Part shown: positions 1 to 7,039 of the stretch, piece after piece | Numbering within the stretch: position 1 is the first letter of the stretch | How the letters are laid out: every line of letters begins with the position of its first letter | Assembly: GCA_024103215.1 (NCBI GenBank) | Contig: JAGFIY010000114.1 | Coordinates: forward strand, 1-35,136 | Length of the DNA stretch: 35,136 nt | Direction of reading: 5' to 3' | Source of the DNA: Melioribacteraceae bacterium | GTDB lineage: Bacteria; Bacteroidota; Ignavibacteria; Ignavibacteriales; Melioribacteraceae | The notes under the pieces: model-generated | What the model saw: only the letters and a program-made list of their open reading frames with translations | Database searches by the model: none | Told to the model about the DNA's origin: nothing | Position numbers and translations under genes: made by a program

Positions 1-1169
1 CCTTGTTTTTTGTCGTGCTTATAGGCAATTCTTTTTTCACCGTTGGCGGTTTCTGTAAATCCAGTCAGTGTGACGACGTGACCGCGCCAGCCTCCTTCGC
101 CATCAGGCCATTTATAAAGAAGTTCAACGTCTTCCCCGTCAATCATCTGCTGTTTCAACCAATCCCATGTTGGATAATTTCCGTCGTTATCATTTCTAGC
201 ATAAGCAAAACCGAAGGAACCGCGTACTGTATCCGTTATTGATTCACTCTGAAATTTTACATTAATATTTAATCCAAATTCAGTAATAAAGTCCAATTTT
301 CCCCTTATGAATTGTTCGGCACTGACTCCTTTATTTCTTTGACGCTGCATAAAATTACTTAGCTGTTCAAGCAAATCTCTGTGAGGCAGATTTATCGTAA
401 CTCCATTATCTGGAAGGTCCGACAACCATTTTAAACTATTTGCAGCGGCTGCCGGCCCGCACGCATTTTTATCCCCGGCATAAGTATCTGTATCGGGATG
501 ATTTGAATCATCGAGATCGATATTAGGGACGGTACAGCCATAATAACAAGTTTGAGTTACATCAGCTGTGATATTGTTATTCGGTGTCGGGTCTGTAATT
601 GCCGGTTCAGTTGGTTCGGTTGGATCGCCGTACTCATTATCTGCATCATCTACTCCTTGTTCAACCATTGCATCAAACTGAGCGAATGGATGTGATGTCG
701 GATCATCCATACGAGTTTGGGAATAATGTACAAAGAAACTAAGTCCGTTGACAGGGTCGAATGGAACTCCCAAAATTGCACCGAGTAATGTCAAATTAAA
801 TCGTAGAGCTAAGATTTGAACACCCGCTGCAAAAGCAAATGACGGCAGATAAAGATTATTAATTATTAGAGCAAACATAAAATTATCGTTGTTCTGAACC
901 CCGACTGTTATATAATAACCAACCGATCCAGCAAGATAAGTAAGAACCATTAACCCAACTATCGAGTGGTTTAGCGGTTCAGCCATATTTAACAATGATA
1001 ATTGCTGCACGGTTAAGCCTTCAAAGACGGGTGCATCTTCCTGAATTACACTCTTTATCGTTTGTTTTTGTGGATTTTGAGCATTGCTTTGTGCATTTAC
1101 AGCAATCGGATTTGAGATAAGACATGCAATCAGGAGAAGATAAAATACGTAATGAATGGAATTTTTCAT
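1..1169 (-). CDS. Secreted papain-fold (C39-like) peptidase, C-terminus cut off by window edge
   Basis: The minus frame stays open from ATG at 1169 to the left window edge, giving 389 codons without a stop. The N-terminus is a signal peptide: KN, then a hydrophobic stretch from about residue 8, ending in VNA|Q near residue 26. LIAC at 13-16 also resembles a lipobox, so lipoprotein processing is possible. Hydrophobic stretches follow at about 70-90 and 97-135. An acidic, proline-rich linker (DPTEPTEP) is near 181-188. The C-terminal part has the hallmarks of a C39-like cysteine peptidase: Cys237 in NACGPAAAANSLKWL and His364 in GHVVTLTG. Those two positions fit the catalytic Cys and His of papain-fold peptidases; the later Asp/Asn would be at or beyond the edge. 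The substrate is unknown. The gene diverges from the AbgT gene. The fold call is fairly firm; the function is not. Confidence 0.72.
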   Translation of the reverse strand, partial: MKNSIHYVFYLLLIACLISNPIAVNAQSNAQNPQKQTIKSVIQEDAPVFEGLTVQQLSLLNMAEPLNHSIVGLMVLTYLAGSVGYYITVGVQNNDNFMFALIINNLYLPSFAFAAGVQILALRFNLTLLGAILGVPFDPVNGLSFFVHYSQTRMDDPTSHPFAQFDAMVEQGVDDADNEYGDPTEPTEPAITDPTPNNNITADVTQTCYYGCTVPNIDLDDSNHPDTDTYAGDKNACGPAAAANSLKWLSDLPDNGVTINLPHRDLLEQLSNFMQRQRNKGVSAEQFIRGKLDFITEFGLNINVKFQSESITDTVRGSFGFAYARNDNDGNYPTWDWLKQQMIDGEDVELLYKWPDGEGGWRGHVVTLTGFTETANGEKRIAYKHDKKQ

Positions 1170-1434
1170 AATACTCCTTGTCCTATTTTATGATTGTAAA
1201 ATATTTAATTAAAAGTTATCCTCTAAAAAAAAAAGATGAAAATAAGTTTGAAAAAAGGAAGGAGTAAAAGTATTGCAGAAAAAGTAAGGGATTAATTAAG
1301 CAAAATCAACTAGGTAGAAGTGATAATTCACATTCGTACCTGTGAAAAAACTCAAAACAATAATAAATTTGTAAAAATCACTTAAGAATTATAAATTCTC
1401 CACTTCTTCTCACAATATTATCAGAAAATCCAAT
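1170..1434. other. Divergent intergenic region between the secreted peptidase and AbgT genes
   Basis: This 265-base AT-rich spacer separates divergent genes and must hold both promoters. I see a purine-rich stretch around 1228-1266 and one candidate promoter toward AbgT, listed separately. I found no ORF, RNA gene or clear hairpin. Confidence 0.5.
1341..1371 (+). promoter_or_regulatory. Candidate Bacteroidota-type promoter for the AbgT gene
   Basis: TAAATTTG at 1364-1371 matches the Bacteroidota -7 element TAnnTTTG. TGTG at 1341-1344 lies 19 nt upstream and matches three of four bases of the -33 TTTG box. The start codon is 64 nt downstream. It is weak because the region is AT-rich and the -33 box is imperfect. 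Confidence 0.3.
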
Positions 1435-2949
1435 ATGAAAGAAAAAAAAGGTTTTATAAATAGATCTCTATCCTTAATTGAAAAAATCGGGAATGCACTT
1501 CCCCACCCAGCAACTTTATTTTTCTTGTTTGCATTGGGTGTTGTTCTTATTTCTTGGTTTGTTTCCCTTTTTGATTTATCGGTGATCCATCCGGGAACCG
1601 GAGAAACGGTCACTCCCGTCAACTTGCTCTCCGTTGAAGGACTTCATTTTATTCTCACTACAATGGTTGATAATTTCACCGGATTCGCCCCGTTAGGAAC
1701 AGTTCTTGTTTCTATGCTTGGTATCGGAATAGCCGAGAGCAGCGGGTTAATTGGAACCTCGCTGCGATTACTTGTAATTTCAGCACCTAAAAAACTTTTA
1801 ACTTTCGTTTTGGTTTTTGCTGGTATTTTATCTAATACTGCAAGCGAAGTAGGATATGTACTTTTAGTTCCGTTAGGTGCAATAATTTTTCTTGCAGTCG
1901 GTAGACATCCTATCGGCGGTATGGCCGCAACCTTTGCTGGAGTTTCAGGAGGATACAGTGCAAACCTTCTACTTGGTACAATCGATCCATTGTTAGCGGG
2001 ACTATCTCAAGAGGCAGCCAACATAATTCAAGAAGGATATAAAGTAAGCGCCGCTGCAAATTATTACTTTATGGTGGTATCAACATTTGTAATTGCAGTA
2101 ACAGGAACTTGGGTAACCGAAAAACTGGTAATGCCAAGACTGGGTAAATACACAGGAGACGAAAAACCCGAAGAACTAAAAAAGATTAATGAAACTGAAA
2201 GGCGAGGATTAAGATTTGCTCTAATTGCTTCGGTGTTATTAGCAGTGTTTATTGTCGCCGGACTGATCCCGGAACAAGGATATCTTCGTGATCCTCAAAC
2301 CGGAGATATTCTCCACTCTCCTTTTATGGACGGTATTGTTGCCTTCATTTTTATCGGTGCCGGTATTGTGGGTATCGCGTACGGTATAGGTGCCGGTACA
2401 TATAAAAACGATACTATGGTTATGAAGGGAATGGGAAAAGCAATGGAAACATTGGGAATTTATATTGTTTTAGTTTTCTTTGCCGCTCAATTTGTCGCTT
2501 ATTTTAAAGAGACAAATCTCGGGTTGATTTTTGCAATTGAAGGCGCTGAAGTGTTAAAAGCATCCGGACTTGGCGATATTCCACTGATGTTGGCATTTAT
2601 TTTCCTTTCGGGTTTAATAAACATGGTGATGGGAAGCGCTTCGGCAAAGTGGGCTATTATGGCTCCCGTTTTTATCCCGATGTTTATGCTTCTTGGATAC
2701 TCACCGGAACTTGTTCAGGCAACCTATAGAGTTGGAGACAGTGTAACAAATATAATCTCCCCGATGATGTCATACTTTGCCCTGATCGTTGCATTTATGG
2801 AAAAATACGACAACAAAGCCGGGATTGGAACTGTGATCTCAACTATGCTCCCATATACAATCACTTTTACGATTGTCTGGTCAATTTTACTAATTATCTG
2901 GCTAATTCTGGGAATTCCTTTAGGGCCTGACGCCGGACTATACTTGTAG
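1435..2949 (+). CDS. abgT: AbgT-family transporter (p-aminobenzoyl-glutamate type)
   Basis: This is a 504-residue integral membrane protein, the usual length for the AbgT family. Characterised members (E. coli AbgT, MtrF, YdaH) move p-aminobenzoyl-glutamate or export sulfonamides, driven by an ion gradient. Family-typical segments are visible: [17 protein letters not shown] near the N-terminus, [18 protein letters not shown] near residue 135, [21 protein letters not shown] near 180, and a C-terminal block with [17 protein letters not shown] and [16 protein letters not shown]. The last two lie in the conserved substrate-binding core. Start ATG 1435 is followed at once by the Lys-rich MKEKKG cytoplasmic end. 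E. coli abgT sits beside the abgAB amidohydrolase genes. Here the nearest M20 hydrolase is 1.8 kb downstream and separated by two genes, so an operon link is not supported. The family is firm; substrate and direction are unproven. Confidence 0.9.
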   Translation: MKEKKGFINRSLSLIEKIGNALPHPATLFFLFALGVVLISWFVSLFDLSVIHPGTGETVTPVNLLSVEGLHFILTTMVDNFTGFAPLGTVLVSMLGIGIAESSGLIGTSLRLLVISAPKKLLTFVLVFAGILSNTASEVGYVLLVPLGAIIFLAVGRHPIGGMAATFAGVSGGYSANLLLGTIDPLLAGLSQEAANIIQEGYKVSAAANYYFMVVSTFVIAVTGTWVTEKLVMPRLGKYTGDEKPEELKKINETERRGLRFALIASVLLAVFIVAGLIPEQGYLRDPQTGDILHSPFMDGIVAFIFIGAGIVGIAYGIGAGTYKNDTMVMKGMGKAMETLGIYIVLVFFAAQFVAYFKETNLGLIFAIEGAEVLKASGLGDIPLMLAFIFLSGLINMVMGSASAKWAIMAPVFIPMFMLLGYSPELVQATYRVGDSVTNIISPMMSYFALIVAFMEKYDNKAGIGTVISTMLPYTITFTIVWSILLIIWLILGIPLGPDAGLYL

Positions 2950-2982
2950 TTTTTGCCAAATTAATAATCGAATTTTATAGCG

Positions 2983-3001
2983 ATGAGATCATGTATCTCA
3001 T
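2983..3001 (+). terminator. Small hairpin after the AbgT gene
   Basis: ATGAGAT (2983-2989) and ATCTCAT (2995-3001) form a 7-bp stem around a CATGT loop, 34 nt after the AbgT stop. No T-run follows, so this is not a classic rho-independent terminator. It may be a 3'-end-stabilising hairpin or chance. Confidence 0.25.
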
Positions 3002-3219
3002 TAATACAATTCTTGACTTTACAAATCGTTAAATTCTTGTGTGGCATCATTTTTAAGACAATAAGATTCTTTTCACATTAATCAAATATTTTAGCAAATA
3101 AAACAAAATAAAACATTCCTATATAGTTACTTTCGAAAATACTATTAAATAGTCTTGAAAGTTTATACATTTAATATTATCATTAGCCATACTATCAAAT
3201 AATTAATTAAGAGTTAATA

Positions 3220-3654
3220 ATGGCAAATAAATGGGAAGAATTAATTAAAAAGGAAAAACAAAACTCGGAAGAAATAAAAAGATTAGTAGAAAAACATAAA
3301 ATCTCGATTGGGATGCTTAACGTAGCTACAAATTTGGGAGCACCAATTGTTGCATCCTACTTGCGCAAACAGAGAATCAGCGAAAAAAAATATCAAGTTC
3401 TCAAAGCGGGAATTGAAAAAATTCTTTCAAATAAAATCAGTAAAAACGAAATTTACACACTCGCTCCTAGAAAAACTTTTAAAACAGTAAGTTCGAAGAA
3501 ACTCAAGTCGTTGTTGAAAAAAAATAATCTATCGGTAAAAACTGCTGCCGAAAGAGCCAACTTGAATTTCGATTATCTTAATTCACTATTAAAGCAGGAA
3601 AAAATTCCTGATCGAACATTCGAAAAATTATTACGAAGATTAAAAATCAGATAA
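3220..3654 (+). CDS. Small basic protein made of two HTH-like repeats
   Basis: This is a 144-residue, strongly basic cytoplasmic protein without signal peptide or membrane helix. I do not recognise a named family. Residues 19-68 and 95-144 align with each other over about 50 positions without gaps. Shared positions include the opening K-x-x-L, K-x-x-x-(I/L)-S-(I/V), N-L, S-x-L and (K/R)-I, with about ten identities and many conservative changes. Each unit looks like a short bundle of the Cro/C1 (XRE) helix-turn-helix sort; the second (KKNNLSVKTAAERANLN, then YLNSLLKQ) is the better match. The two units are joined by a basic, Thr/Lys-rich linker (about 70-94). Role in DNA binding is inferred from the fold resemblance and charge. 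The gene stands alone: 270 nt follow the AbgT gene, and the next gene is convergent. Confidence 0.65.
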   Translation: MANKWEELIKKEKQNSEEIKRLVEKHKISIGMLNVATNLGAPIVASYLRKQRISEKKYQVLKAGIEKILSNKISKNEIYTLAPRKTFKTVSSKKLKSLLKKNNLSVKTAAERANLNFDYLNSLLKQEKIPDRTFEKLLRRLKIR

Positions 3655-3723
3655 ATCGAATCGATCTGATGATTTGTTTTATATTCTGGAACTGAGACAC
3701 TTTAAGAATTTCGGTCAAAATTT

Positions 3724-4617
3724 CTATCCTAGGAAAGGTCGATCGAGGTTGAATTCACTCTCTAAATATTTTTGAGTTTCGATTAAATCTTTCTTACTTG
3801 TCATATCAGGAACGTGTTCACAAACTTTGTAAGTAAACATTCCATCGACATGATCTTTAATCATCAAATTTATTGTAGTTGGTATTTCCTTTTCATCCCT
3901 ACCGTGTGTTAGTGGTGTATTTTGAAAATAAGGGAACATTAGATCATAATCGAACTTGAAAATATTCATGCTAATTCCGGTATATCCCATTTCCTCTTTT
4001 AATTTTTCTATTTCCTCTTCTGAAGGTTTTTCGATTATCGATCTGAGATAACCGTTTTTCGAAACTGAGATAACCGCAAATTTTTTATGTCGATCATCGG
4101 TAAATCTTAACCCTTTCAGATCGTAATTTATCATTGAATTTTTCTTATCGGAATTTAACAGCAGCTTTAATGTATTTACCGAATAAAGATTATCCGAATT
4201 ACAAACAGTAAATTTTCCACCGCTCCAATCCGGTCGGCTCATCATTCCTTGAAAGACGGCATCAGCTGTTCCCATCGGTTTCGACCTTCCTTCCGGAATA
4301 GATTGGACGGTAAAAGAAAGATTTAGATTTCCTAGTTTTTTGTCATTTTCATTTTCAAGTTTGTAATATTTTTTAATAAACTCATCTTTTTCATTAATGA
4401 TAAACAGAACCTCTCTATATCCCGCTTCAGTAATATTAAACAAAAGATAATCCATAAACGGACGATTGTCTTTTCCCACTCCAATCATACTTTTTGATAT
4501 TGTATCAGCTTCGTGTATAAGTTTTTCATCAGCTGTTATTGTGTTGTCCGGCTTTTTCATTCTGCTCGAAACACCGGCAGCGAGGATCATTATTTTCCCA
4601 TCCAAAATAAATCTCAA
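3724..4617 (-). CDS. Sugar-1-phosphate nucleotidyltransferase-like protein
   Basis: This 297-residue protein has the N-terminal signature of nucleotide-sugar pyrophosphorylases: KIMILAAGVSSRMKK, the G-x-x-S-R nucleotide-binding loop. Further family features are RPFMDYLLFNITEAGYREVLFIIN after the loop, PMGTADAVFQG (the G-T-A-x-A uridine/nucleotide pocket) and TVCNSDNLYS, where the Asp would bind metal. IIEKPSEEE resembles the sugar-pocket E-K-P motif. Members join NTP and a sugar 1-phosphate to make NDP-sugars; which sugar cannot be told. The longest frame starts at a TTG (4617); ATG at 4590 would begin right at MILAAG and clip the first strand, so the TTG at 4617 or 4605 seems likelier. It diverges from the M20 gene. 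An insertion at residues 22-45 between the loop and the DNRPF motif is longer than in textbook members. Confidence 0.75.
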   Translation of the reverse strand: MRFILDGKIMILAAGVSSRMKKPDNTITADEKLIHEADTISKSMIGVGKDNRPFMDYLLFNITEAGYREVLFIINEKDEFIKKYYKLENENDKKLGNLNLSFTVQSIPEGRSKPMGTADAVFQGMMSRPDWSGGKFTVCNSDNLYSVNTLKLLLNSDKKNSMINYDLKGLRFTDDRHKKFAVISVSKNGYLRSIIEKPSEEEIEKLKEEMGYTGISMNIFKFDYDLMFPYFQNTPLTHGRDEKEIPTTINLMIKDHVDGMFTYKVCEHVPDMTSKKDLIETQKYLESEFNLDRPFLG

Positions 4618-4680
4618 TTTGTGATATATATAATAAACGAAAAATACTTCCTTATTAAGATGTTAAAAAATATTAACAAA

Positions 4681-4712
4681 TTTGGACTTACTTACTAATA
4701 TGTTTAGTTTTG
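4681..4712 (+). promoter_or_regulatory. Bacteroidota-type promoter for the M20/alr pair
   Basis: TTTG at 4681-4684 and TAGTTTTG at 4705-4712 match the Bacteroidota -33 (TTTG) and -7 (TAnnTTTG) boxes exactly, with a 20-nt spacer in the preferred 19-21 range. The start codon at 4742 is 29 nt beyond the -7 box, implying a short leader. This is the best two-box promoter in the window. Confidence 0.55.
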
Positions 4713-4741
4713 ATGCAAAATGACAATTAAGACAAATACAT

Positions 4742-5890
4742 ATGTTGACAAATACAGAATTAAATTCACTTGTTCGATTAAGAAAAGAAATTCATAGAAC
4801 TCCCGAACTTGCACATAACGAGATACAAACTGCAAAAAGATTATTAGAATATTTAAAAAGTAAATCAGATCATGTAATAACAAATATCGGTGGTAACGGA
4901 ATCGCGTTTATTTTCGACAGCGGTAAACCGGGGGCAACAATATTATTTAGATCGGAACTCGATGCTCTGCCTATTATGGAAACCAATGTTTTTAAACATG
5001 CTTCTGTTTATAAAAACGTCTCACATAAATGCGGTCATGATGGTCATATGACCGTTCTCGCCGGATTAGGATTAATTTTATCAAAAGAAAAACTGAATTC
5101 CGGTAAAATTGTTTTACTTTATCAACCTGCCGAAGAAACTGGTGAAGGCGCAGAATTAGTTTTAAATGATGAAAATTTTTTAAAATTACAGCCTGATTTC
5201 ATTTTTGCTCTTCATAATCTGCCGGGATTTCCGCTTGGTAAAATTATAATCAAAAACGAACACTTTGCTGCAGCTTCAAAGGGAATGATAATCAAGTTGG
5301 AAGGAAAAACAAGTCATGCGGCGGAACCTGAAAACGGAATTTCACCGACAAATGGAATGATTAAAATTATTGATATGATACAAAAATTGGTTTCAACAAG
5401 TGAACTTAAAGACTTTGCACTTATTACCATAATACATGCAAAACTTGGGGAACGCGCTTTCGGAACGTCACCGGGTTCGGCTGAGATAATGTGTACACTT
5501 AGGAGTTTCAGAAATGACGATATGGAAATTTTGACAAATGCCGCAGTTGAGACCGCTAAAAAAATTGCCGTATTAGAGTATCTTAAAATCAATATTAAAT
5601 TCACTGAAGTTTTTCCAGCTACTATAAACGATCCGGAATGTACAGGTATTGTAAAAAAAGCATGCGAAAAACTTAATCTGGAATACGAGATGATAAATGC
5701 GCCATTCAAATGGTCGGAGGATTTCGGTCATTTTACTGATAAGATTAATGGTGCTTTGTTTGGAATCGGAGCAGGGGAGAATACCCCTTCCCTTCACAAT
5801 CCAAATTATGATTTTCCTGATGAACTTATCGAAACGGGAAGTAAATTGTTTTATCAAATTGTAAAAGAAATTACGGGAAGTAATGTTTAA
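4742..5890 (+). CDS. M20D-family amidohydrolase (N-acyl amino acid / IAA-amino acid hydrolase type)
   Basis: This is a 382-residue metallo-amidohydrolase of the M20D group, which cleaves amide bonds of N-acyl or conjugated amino acids. The metal-site signature CGHDGH is at residues 97-102, with Cys97 and His99 as expected ligands. LYQPAEETGEGA follows at 127-137 and carries the catalytic and metal-binding glutamates 131-132. His158 (ALHN) and His192 (SHAAEPENG, in the dimerisation domain) are present, and LHNPNYDFPDE near the C-terminus holds the last ligand. There is no signal peptide, so it is cytoplasmic. Its 3' end overlaps alr by 8 nt, implying co-transcription and possibly coupled translation. 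The pairing with alanine racemase hints at D/L-amino acid or wall-peptide metabolism, but the substrate is not fixed by sequence. Confidence 0.88.
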   Translation: MLTNTELNSLVRLRKEIHRTPELAHNEIQTAKRLLEYLKSKSDHVITNIGGNGIAFIFDSGKPGATILFRSELDALPIMETNVFKHASVYKNVSHKCGHDGHMTVLAGLGLILSKEKLNSGKIVLLYQPAEETGEGAELVLNDENFLKLQPDFIFALHNLPGFPLGKIIIKNEHFAAASKGMIIKLEGKTSHAAEPENGISPTNGMIKIIDMIQKLVSTSELKDFALITIIHAKLGERAFGTSPGSAEIMCTLRSFRNDDMEILTNAAVETAKKIAVLEYLKINIKFTEVFPATINDPECTGIVKKACEKLNLEYEMINAPFKWSEDFGHFTDKINGALFGIGAGENTPSLHNPNYDFPDELIETGSKLFYQIVKEITGSNV

Positions 5891-7037
5891 TACATCCACA
5901 ATTGAACTTAGCAAGGGCGCTTTAAAATCGAATTACAGTTACATACAAAAGGTAATCGGCAAAAACGTAAAACTTTCCACTGTTGTTAAAGGAAATGCTT
6001 ATGGACATGGAATTGAGCCTTTCGTTAAACTTTCCCAAGTCTGCGGAATAAATCATTTTTCTGTTTACAGCGCGGACGAAGCACTTCGAGTACTAACAGT
6101 CGCACGTAAGCACACAGATATAATGATAATGGGCTGGATAGATGATGCTGAAATTGATTGGGCGATTAAAAAACAAATTCAATTTTATGTGTTCGATCTT
6201 GAACGTTTGCGAAAAACGATTTCAATTTCGAAAAGACTTAAGATTCCCGCAAGAATTCATATTGAATTAGAGACAGGAATGAACAGAACAGGATTTTCCG
6301 AAAGAAATATCGGGAAACTAGTTGAACTGATAAAACAGAATAAAGAGAATCTAATTATCGAAGGAATATGTACTCACTACGCCGGAGCCGAAAGCATTTC
6401 GAATTATGTTAGAGTCCATAATCAGTTCGAAAAATTCGAAAAAATGTTTATGGAGTTAAAACGAAAAGGAATCGTTCCCAAATATAAACACTCTGCAAGT
6501 TCCGCAGCCGCTATGACTTATCCTGAAATGCGAATGGATCTGGTAAGAATAGGTATACTTTGTTATGGATTTTGGCCGAGCCCTGAAACTTTCATTGATC
6601 ATTTAACGAAAAAACATCTGTTTGAAAAAGATCCGCTCAAACGCGTACTTAAATGGACAAGCATAGTTATGTCCACGAAGACAGTGAAGATGGGAGAATT
6701 TATTGGTTACGGGAATCATTACCTTGCGGAGCGGAAAACTAGAATTGCCGTTATTCCTATCGGTTACGCGCATGGGTTCAGCAGAAGTTTGAGCAATAAC
6801 GGTAAAGTGCTAATAAAAGGAAGGTTTGCTCCGGTTATCGGGTTAGTCAATATGAATTTAATAATAGTTGATATAACCAACTTAAAAGGAGTCCGACGCG
6901 GTGATCAGGTTGTGATTATCGGCAAACAAGGGAAGAACGAAATTTCCGTTGCATCGTTTATGCAGATGGTAAACCAGTTAAACTACGAACTACTTTCAAG
7001 ATTGCCGGAAAGCATTCCGCGTATCGTTACAAAGTAA
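5883..7037 (+). CDS. alr: Alanine racemase
   Basis: This PLP enzyme interconverts L- and D-alanine, supplying D-Ala for peptidoglycan. At 384 residues it has normal family length. The PLP lysine is Lys36 in VVKGNAYGHG. HIELETGMNRTGF and HSASSAAAM are the usual barrel motifs. VRIGILCYG carries the arginine that contacts the PLP ring nitrogen. GYGNHYLAERKTRIAVIPIGYAHG matches the C-terminal domain region that supplies the catalytic tyrosine from the partner subunit. One departure: the usual C-M-D-Q segment near the active-site entrance reads N-M-N-L (in LVNMNLIIVDIT). ATG 5883 lies inside the last codons of the M20 gene, an 8-nt overlap. The 3' end stops 2 nt from the converging GH97 gene. Function is likely, although activity with this substitution is untested. 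Confidence 0.9.
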   Translation: MFNTSTIELSKGALKSNYSYIQKVIGKNVKLSTVVKGNAYGHGIEPFVKLSQVCGINHFSVYSADEALRVLTVARKHTDIMIMGWIDDAEIDWAIKKQIQFYVFDLERLRKTISISKRLKIPARIHIELETGMNRTGFSERNIGKLVELIKQNKENLIIEGICTHYAGAESISNYVRVHNQFEKFEKMFMELKRKGIVPKYKHSASSAAAMTYPEMRMDLVRIGILCYGFWPSPETFIDHLTKKHLFEKDPLKRVLKWTSIVMSTKTVKMGEFIGYGNHYLAERKTRIAVIPIGYAHGFSRSLSNNGKVLIKGRFAPVIGLVNMNLIIVDITNLKGVRRGDQVVIIGKQGKNEISVASFMQMVNQLNYELLSRLPESIPRIVTK

Positions 7038-7039
7038 AA

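Noticed and set aside
1435-5890. An abgABT-like operon (AbgT with M20 hydrolase)
   Set aside because: Two unrelated genes lie between, one of them on the opposite strand, and there is only one hydrolase gene.
5314-5914. Two antisense ORFs inside the M20 and alr genes
   Set aside because: Both are shadows of well-supported enzymes on the other strand, with low-complexity hydrophobic sequences.
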